From NCBI GenBank assembly GCA_038231615.1, contig JBBRLA010000303.1, forward strand, positions 1 to 9,718: DNA of 9,718 nt, read 5' to 3'. This DNA comes from JBBRLA01 sp038231615 (lineage in GTDB: Bacteria > Myxococcota_A > Polyangia > Palsa-1104 > JAEUJZ01). A model generated the notes under the pieces. That model did no database searches. It was not told where the DNA came from and saw nothing but the letters and a program-made list of their open reading frames with translations. The translations under genes and the position numbers were made by a program. Positions 5,898-9,718 of the stretch are shown piece by piece; position 1 is the first letter of the stretch, and each line of letters starts with the position of its first letter.

Positions 5898-8480
5898 TCA
5901 GGTCGAGCACAGCGAACTGACCAGGCGGCGCACCTCGGCCATCAACTCGGTGCGGTCCTGGGCGCCCTTGTGCAGGATGCGCTGCACCGACCCGTTTAGC
6001 CTGAGCCGGTCCTCCGGGGTCACGTCCTTGGCCGTCAGTACCACGACGGGCACTCGCTGCCACTCCGTGCGCTGGCGCAGCTTTTCGACGAACTCGAAGC
6101 CGTCCATCTCGGGCATCATCAGGTCGAGAAGAATCAGGCTCGGCAGCCCCGCTTCCATTCGCACAAGCGCCGCCTGGCCATGTTCCGCCTCGCTGACCAG
6201 CCAGCCCTCCTTCTCCAGCATGGCCCGCATCATCTGCCGCGTGCTCAGGTCGTCCTCGACCAGGAGCACTGTGCAGGGCGGCTTGGCGCAGGGGTAACGC
6301 CGCAGCACCTGCGCCAGCCGCTCCCGCTCGACCGGCTTGGTCAGGTACTCCGCCGCACCCAGGGCAAAGCCCAGGTTCTTATCGCTGACCATGGTCACCA
6401 TGATCACCGGGATGTCGCGTAGCTCGGGGTCAGCCTTCAGCGCCGAGAGCACTGCCCAGCCGTCCATCCCCTGCATCATGACGTCCAGGGTGATGGCCAT
6501 CGGATGCAGCTCCCGTGCCAGGCGCAGCCCTTCCTTTCCGCCGCTGGCGGTCTCGGCGCGAAAGCCCTCCCGGGCCAGGTGGCGGCGCATCAATTCGCGG
6601 GTGTCGGCATCATCGTCGATCACCAGCACCACCCGCCTGGCATCGGGGATCAGGGGTTCGTCCCTGGGCGATCCGGAGATCTCGGCCCGCCGGGCAGGTT
6701 CGCTGGGCGCGGGGACCCCGGGCGGCACTACGGGCAGGGTGATGGTGAAAGTAGAACCACGACCCGGCTGGCTGCGCACGCCGATGTCGCCGCCCATCAT
6801 CTGGCACAGGCGCAGGCTGATGGCCAGCCCCAGCCCGGTGCCGCCGAAGCGACGCGTCGTGGAGGGGTCGGCCTGAGTGAAGACCTCGAAGAGCCGGTCG
6901 ATCTGCTCATCGTTCATGCCGATGCCGGTGTCGCTGACCTCGAAGGAGATCTGGTCCGCCTCCCGCCGCACCACCAGGCGCACCTGCCCCTTTGTGGTGA
7001 ACTTGCTGGCGTTGGACAGCAGGTTGAAGAGGCTCTGGCGCAGCTTGGTCAGGTCGGCCGTCATGTTCCCGAGCGCCTCGGGGCAATCGATCGAGATGGT
7101 GTTGCCGTTCTTGGCCAAAAGCGGCGCCACCGTGCCGGCCACCTCCTTCACCGCGTCGGGGATGAAGAAGGTCTCCACATACAGGTCCATTTTGCCGGCC
7201 TCGATCTTGGACAGGTCCAGCACGTCGTTGATCAGGGAGAGCAGGTGCTTGCCGGCGGTGTTGATCTTTTCCAGATCGGGCACCAGCTTGCTCACCCCCA
7301 ACTCCTGCGCCTCCTCCTGGAGCATCTCGCTATACCCGATGACGGCGTTCAGCGGCGTGCGCAGTTCGTGGCTCATGTTGGCCAGAAAAAGGCTCTTGGT
7401 CCGGTTGGCGCCCTCCGCCGCCTCCTTCGCCAGGTTCAGCGCCTCTTCCTCGCGCCGCCGCTGGCTGACGTCGCGGAACACCAGCACCACCCCGACGAGG
7501 ATACCCTCGTCGTCGCGGATCGGGGCCCCGCTGTCGTCGATGGGCACCTCGCCGCCGCCGCGGCACAAGAGTATCGTGTGGTTCCCCAGGCCCACGACCA
7601 CGCCTTCGCGGAGCACCCGCCCCACCGGACCCTCGACCGGCGCGCGGCTGGCCTCGCTGACGATGGAGAACACTTTGTCGACCTGCTCCCCGAGGCCGCC
7701 GTCCACCCAGCCGGTCAGGCGCCGCGCCACCTGGTTCATGTACGTCACCCGCGACTGGTCGTCCGTCACGATGACCGCGTCGCCGATGCTGGCAAGGGTG
7801 GTGCGGAACCACTCCTTCTGCTGGTACAGGACCTGGCCGGCCTTGCGGCGGGACAGGAGTTCGCGGAGAAAGAGCAGGTAGGCCAGGGCCAACCCCGATA
7901 CCCCGATGCCCGAGCCGACAAGGTTGGTGGCGACGGCGGTGCGAAAGCTGCGCCGCGACTCTTGCTCCCGCGCCGTGAGGAGAGACTGTTCCTCGCCCAT
8001 CATCTGGCGCACCAGGACGCGCGTGTCCTCCATGAGTTGCCTGCCCCTGCCCATGCGCAGCTTTGCCAGGGCGATCTCCGGTCCCTGCTCCCGGCGCAGA
8101 CGGAGAATCGTGTCCATCTCCTCCAGCTTGGCGGCGACCGTCTGGTCGAGCCGCGAAAAGCGCTCTTGCTGCCGCGGGTTGTCCCGGATCAGCATGCGTA
8201 CCCGCGAAAGCTCGTTGTTCACCCGGGACAGGGCGGCATCGTAGGGTTCCAGATAGCGCGGCTCGCCGGTGATCAGGAAGCCGCGCTGCCCGGTCTCGGC
8301 ATCGGTCACGGTGGCCAGGGTGCTTTCGAGGGCGGCGATGACCTCGTTGGTGTGGGTGACCCACTGCTCGCGATCCGCCATGCGCGTGGTGTTCCTGTAG
8401 GACGCGACGCCATCGCCGAGCAGGATCAGGAGCACCAGGGCGAAGCCGACACCGACCCAGTAGGGGGTAGAATCTGTCAT
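5898..8480 (-). CDS. Hybrid sensor histidine kinase (CHASE3-PAS-HisKA-HATPase-REC-REC)
   Basis: This 860-residue membrane kinase has TM1 (about 8-24), an extracytoplasmic CHASE3 domain (about 35-180, core DAETGQRGFLITGEPRYL at 60-77) and TM2 (about 183-205). A PAS domain (about 222-340) is followed by HisKA with H371 in NMSHELRTPLNAVIGYSE. The HATPase domain (about 475-585) has N490, DTGIG at 517-521 and GGTGLGLAI. Two receivers complete it. REC1 (about 616-728) has D622-D624, D666, T696 and K715. REC2 (about 736-853) has E742/D743/D744, D786, T816 and K838, the last followed by G rather than the usual P. All phosphotransfer residues are present. There is no Hpt or DNA-binding output, so signalling must pass to another protein. 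The ATG at 8480 lacks a clear Shine-Dalgarno. The gene runs toward the CpxA-type kinase with 6 bp between stops and may be co-transcribed with the ATPase remnant 79 bp upstream. The ligand is unknown. Confidence 0.93.
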   Translation of the reverse strand: MTDSTPYWVGVGFALVLLILLGDGVASYRNTTRMADREQWVTHTNEVIAALESTLATVTDAETGQRGFLITGEPRYLEPYDAALSRVNNELSRVRMLIRDNPRQQERFSRLDQTVAAKLEEMDTILRLRREQGPEIALAKLRMGRGRQLMEDTRVLVRQMMGEEQSLLTAREQESRRSFRTAVATNLVGSGIGVSGLALAYLLFLRELLSRRKAGQVLYQQKEWFRTTLASIGDAVIVTDDQSRVTYMNQVARRLTGWVDGGLGEQVDKVFSIVSEASRAPVEGPVGRVLREGVVVGLGNHTILLCRGGGEVPIDDSGAPIRDDEGILVGVVLVFRDVSQRRREEEALNLAKEAAEGANRTKSLFLANMSHELRTPLNAVIGYSEMLQEEAQELGVSKLVPDLEKINTAGKHLLSLINDVLDLSKIEAGKMDLYVETFFIPDAVKEVAGTVAPLLAKNGNTISIDCPEALGNMTADLTKLRQSLFNLLSNASKFTTKGQVRLVVRREADQISFEVSDTGIGMNDEQIDRLFEVFTQADPSTTRRFGGTGLGLAISLRLCQMMGGDIGVRSQPGRGSTFTITLPVVPPGVPAPSEPARRAEISGSPRDEPLIPDARRVVLVIDDDADTRELMRRHLAREGFRAETASGGKEGLRLARELHPMAITLDVMMQGMDGWAVLSALKADPELRDIPVIMVTMVSDKNLGFALGAAEYLTKPVERERLAQVLRRYPCAKPPCTVLLVEDDLSTRQMMRAMLEKEGWLVSEAEHGQAALVRMEAGLPSLILLDLMMPEMDGFEFVEKLRQRTEWQRVPVVVLTAKDVTPEDRLRLNGSVQRILHKGAQDRTELMAEVRRLVSSLCST

Positions 8481-8522
8481 GAAGGTTCCGGGCTCATCAT
8501 TGGGAGGCTGAGGTTCGACACG

Positions 8523-8559
8523 GCGGGGCCCCTTCAGTGTAGACCGCCCCGCGGCCCCG
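8523..8559 (-). other. GC-rich hairpin between ATPase remnant and hybrid kinase (possible attenuator)
   Basis: Just after the remnant's stop, two alternative 7-bp stems are possible. GCGGGGC (8523-8529) can pair with GCCCCGC (8546-8552), or CGGGGCC (8524-8530) with GGCCCCG (8553-8559). They share bases and so exclude each other. No T-run follows in the minus-strand direction, so a classical intrinsic terminator is unlikely. It could weaken read-through into the hybrid kinase or protect an mRNA end. The pairing is seen in the sequence; the function is a guess. Confidence 0.35.
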
Positions 8560-9528
8560 TCAACAGCCGACTACCCAGATCGTATAGGGACCGCGTCGGC
8601 GCTTTTTCATATACATGCGCGCTTCCTTCGAAGGGCCACGCCCGGTTCGAAGATCGAAGAGCACCAGCCAGCCCTCCCATGGACCGGTCTGCTCCAGGAA
8701 GCTGATGAGCTGGTGTACTCCATCCGCCTCGCTCTCGATGTCGCGCCGCTGCATGGCCGCGATGGCGTGCCGTTCGTTGTTCCACAGGATGAGCAGGTCC
8801 AGCGCGCCGCGCCCCCGGCCATAGTCGCGCTCGATCCTGCCGGTCCCATCGACGATTCGCTGCACGAAGGCCGAAAGCAAAAGCTGCGGCGCGGCCTCGC
8901 GATAGGGCTGGTCCGCGGCCAGAAGGCGGCCCGGGTCACGCCAAAATGCCTGCCACCCCGCCATCAACTTCGGCATGTCGAGGCTGCCGTCGGGGCGGAC
9001 ATACCACGCGGGCTGGTGGACGATGCCATGCTGCTGGAGATGGCACAGTTCCCGCGGGACGATCTCCTTGTAAATGGGGTTGGCGATCTCGGGCTGCCCG
9101 TCCCGCTCGATGAGGAGCCCGAGTTCCAGCAGGGGGGACAGGTCCCTTTTGCCGGCTTTCTTGTCACGCAGGGGGGCGCCCACCAGCATCGGCTCGATGA
9201 CCCGCCGCACCGGGTCCGTGAGCAGCTTTTTGCCCAGCGAATCGATGTGGGTCCGGCGCTGGACGATGAGGGTCTCCTTGGCGGCCTCCACATGCGCGGC
9301 GGTGACGGCCACGGTGCAATCGGTCACGTCGCGGTTGACGATCTGGTCGGAAAGGGCGTGGACCAGCCAGGGATGGCCCGCGCACAGGTAGTGGATGCGC
9401 TCGATCGCCTCGCCCAGGAAGCGCTGCCCGGTCATCCGGGTATGTCGCGCCAGCAACTCCGCCAGATCGGCCCGGGATAACGGCAAATGGGCGGGCTGGG
9501 CGACAACCGGGGTGTGCATCATCATCAT
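8560..9528 (-). CDS. N-terminally truncated ATPase-family protein (C-terminal part only, possible pseudogene)
   Basis: The frame is clean for 322 codons from the four-ATG run at 9517-9528. A GTG at 9672 would give 370, but its extra 48 residues look like non-coding sequence, and a stop lies just before it. The protein resembles, from memory, the C-terminal half of a family of prokaryotic AAA-like ATPases. It shows AGHPWLVHALSDQIV, then RRTHIDSLGKKLLTDPVRRVIEP, then a winged-helix-like part with IANPIYKEIVPREL, and finally a nuclease-like fold starting at YGRGRGALDLLI. The N-terminal P-loop domain (Walker A and B, roughly 250 residues) is absent. In intact relatives the last domain carries a PD-(D/E)XK-type E-x-K after LDL; here the matching strand reads HAIAAMQRR, so that motif is lost. 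No Shine-Dalgarno precedes either start. It lies 79 bp upstream of the hybrid kinase, same strand. Most likely a decaying remnant, though the intact frame leaves expression possible. Confidence 0.65.
   Translation of the reverse strand: MMMMHTPVVAQPAHLPLSRADLAELLARHTRMTGQRFLGEAIERIHYLCAGHPWLVHALSDQIVNRDVTDCTVAVTAAHVEAAKETLIVQRRTHIDSLGKKLLTDPVRRVIEPMLVGAPLRDKKAGKRDLSPLLELGLLIERDGQPEIANPIYKEIVPRELCHLQQHGIVHQPAWYVRPDGSLDMPKLMAGWQAFWRDPGRLLAADQPYREAAPQLLLSAFVQRIVDGTGRIERDYGRGRGALDLLILWNNERHAIAAMQRRDIESEADGVHQLISFLEQTGPWEGWLVLFDLRTGRGPSKEARMYMKKRRRGPYTIWVVGC
9517..9528 (-). repeat. (ATG)4 run at the presumed start of the ATPase remnant
   Basis: Four consecutive ATG codons on the minus strand (CATx4 on plus) give MMMM at the point where family-like sequence begins. 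They make the exact initiator ambiguous within nine bases. No ribosome binding site precedes them. Confidence 0.8.
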
Positions 9529-9718
9529 TGTCAAAGCGCACCGTAGCCCGGATGAGCGGGAGGCGACAAGGTGCGGCCGGGAAAGCCGCCTGCCGGCGGT
9601 TAGGGCGTGAAAAAGAATTATTTCCACATTACTGTCGCTGATAGAGGTGAGCCGGGGCTGCCTCCCTATCACTTTCTACTCGCTAAGCGGAGCGCCTGGG
9701 TTGCTGTATGTTCCCGAC
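9529..9718. other. Non-coding stretch with REP-like half-palindrome
   Basis: I see no gene supported by family features in these 190 bases, and the N-terminal half of the adjacent ATPase is not present in any frame. CGTAGCCCGGATGAGCG at 9541-9557 resembles the left arm of a common intergenic REP-type palindrome (GTAGCCCGGATG...CATCCGGG), but the right arm is missing or decayed. GATAG (9640-9644) and CTATC (9666-9670) form a short imperfect inverted repeat. Confidence 0.35.

Noticed and set aside
8477..8500. Seven-codon frame (MMSPEPS) overlapping the hybrid kinase start as ATGA
   Set aside because: There is no ribosome binding site in front of it and frames this short are common by chance, so a coupling leader peptide is not supported.
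6504..8705. 733-codon open frame on the plus strand
   Set aside because: It is antisense to the hybrid kinase and reads as His/Gln/Arg/Leu-rich sequence with no domains, whereas the minus strand shows complete CHASE3, PAS, kinase and receiver motifs.
9529..9672. 48-codon N-terminal extension of the ATPase remnant from a GTG at 9672
   Set aside because: The extension has no family resemblance or ribosome site and covers the REP-like arm. The family-like sequence starts only after the four-Met run.
1..9718. CRISPR arrays, tRNA or rRNA genes, insertion sequences
   Set aside because: I found no regularly spaced repeats, no cloverleaf or rRNA-like sequence, and no transposase frame or paired terminal repeats on either strand.

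Overview
The window is GC-rich, with strong codon bias and long antisense shadow frames. It reads as a chromosomal segment of a Gram-negative bacterium. A secreted protein made of ASPM-SPD-2-Hydin (choice-of-anchor D) repeats, a Spy/CpxP-type protein of the kind I associate with myxobacteria, and a large CHASE3 hybrid kinase make Myxococcota or a related deltaproteobacterial lineage the best guess. That is inference; there is no rRNA or other marker here.

Layout. (1) Positions 1-2816, minus strand: the first 938 codons of a large secreted protein with a signal peptide, an N-terminal alpha/beta-looking domain and at least seven Ig-like repeats. It runs off the left edge. (2) Positions 2817-3219: a 403-bp divergent intergenic region with several hairpins and a perfect match to the CpxR box (TTTAC-N5-TTTAC, which is GTAAA-N5-GTAAA on the other strand). 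(3) Positions 3220-5891, plus strand: a tight three-gene operon of a Spy/CpxP-like periplasmic protein, an OmpR/CpxR-type response regulator and a CpxA-type sensor kinase. (4) Positions 5898-8480, minus strand: an 860-residue hybrid histidine kinase (TM-CHASE3-TM-PAS-HisKA-HATPase-REC-REC) whose stop lies 6 bp from the kinase stop, in convergent orientation. (5) Positions 8560-9528 (longest frame to 9672), minus strand: the C-terminal part of a known ATPase family whose N-terminal P-loop half is missing and whose nuclease-like C-terminal motif is degenerate. (6) Positions 9529-9718: no convincing gene, but a REP-like half-palindrome.

How the parts work together. The three-gene operon looks like a self-contained envelope-stress or metal-stress circuit. 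The periplasmic protein would sense or buffer the stress, the kinase would signal to the regulator, and the regulator would bind the CpxR-like box upstream of the operon and activate it. In E. coli cpxP is divergent from cpxRA, whereas here the cpxP-like gene leads the same operon. The hybrid kinase ends in two receiver domains and has no DNA-binding output, so it probably signals through a partner not in this window. It may be co-transcribed with the ATPase remnant upstream of it.
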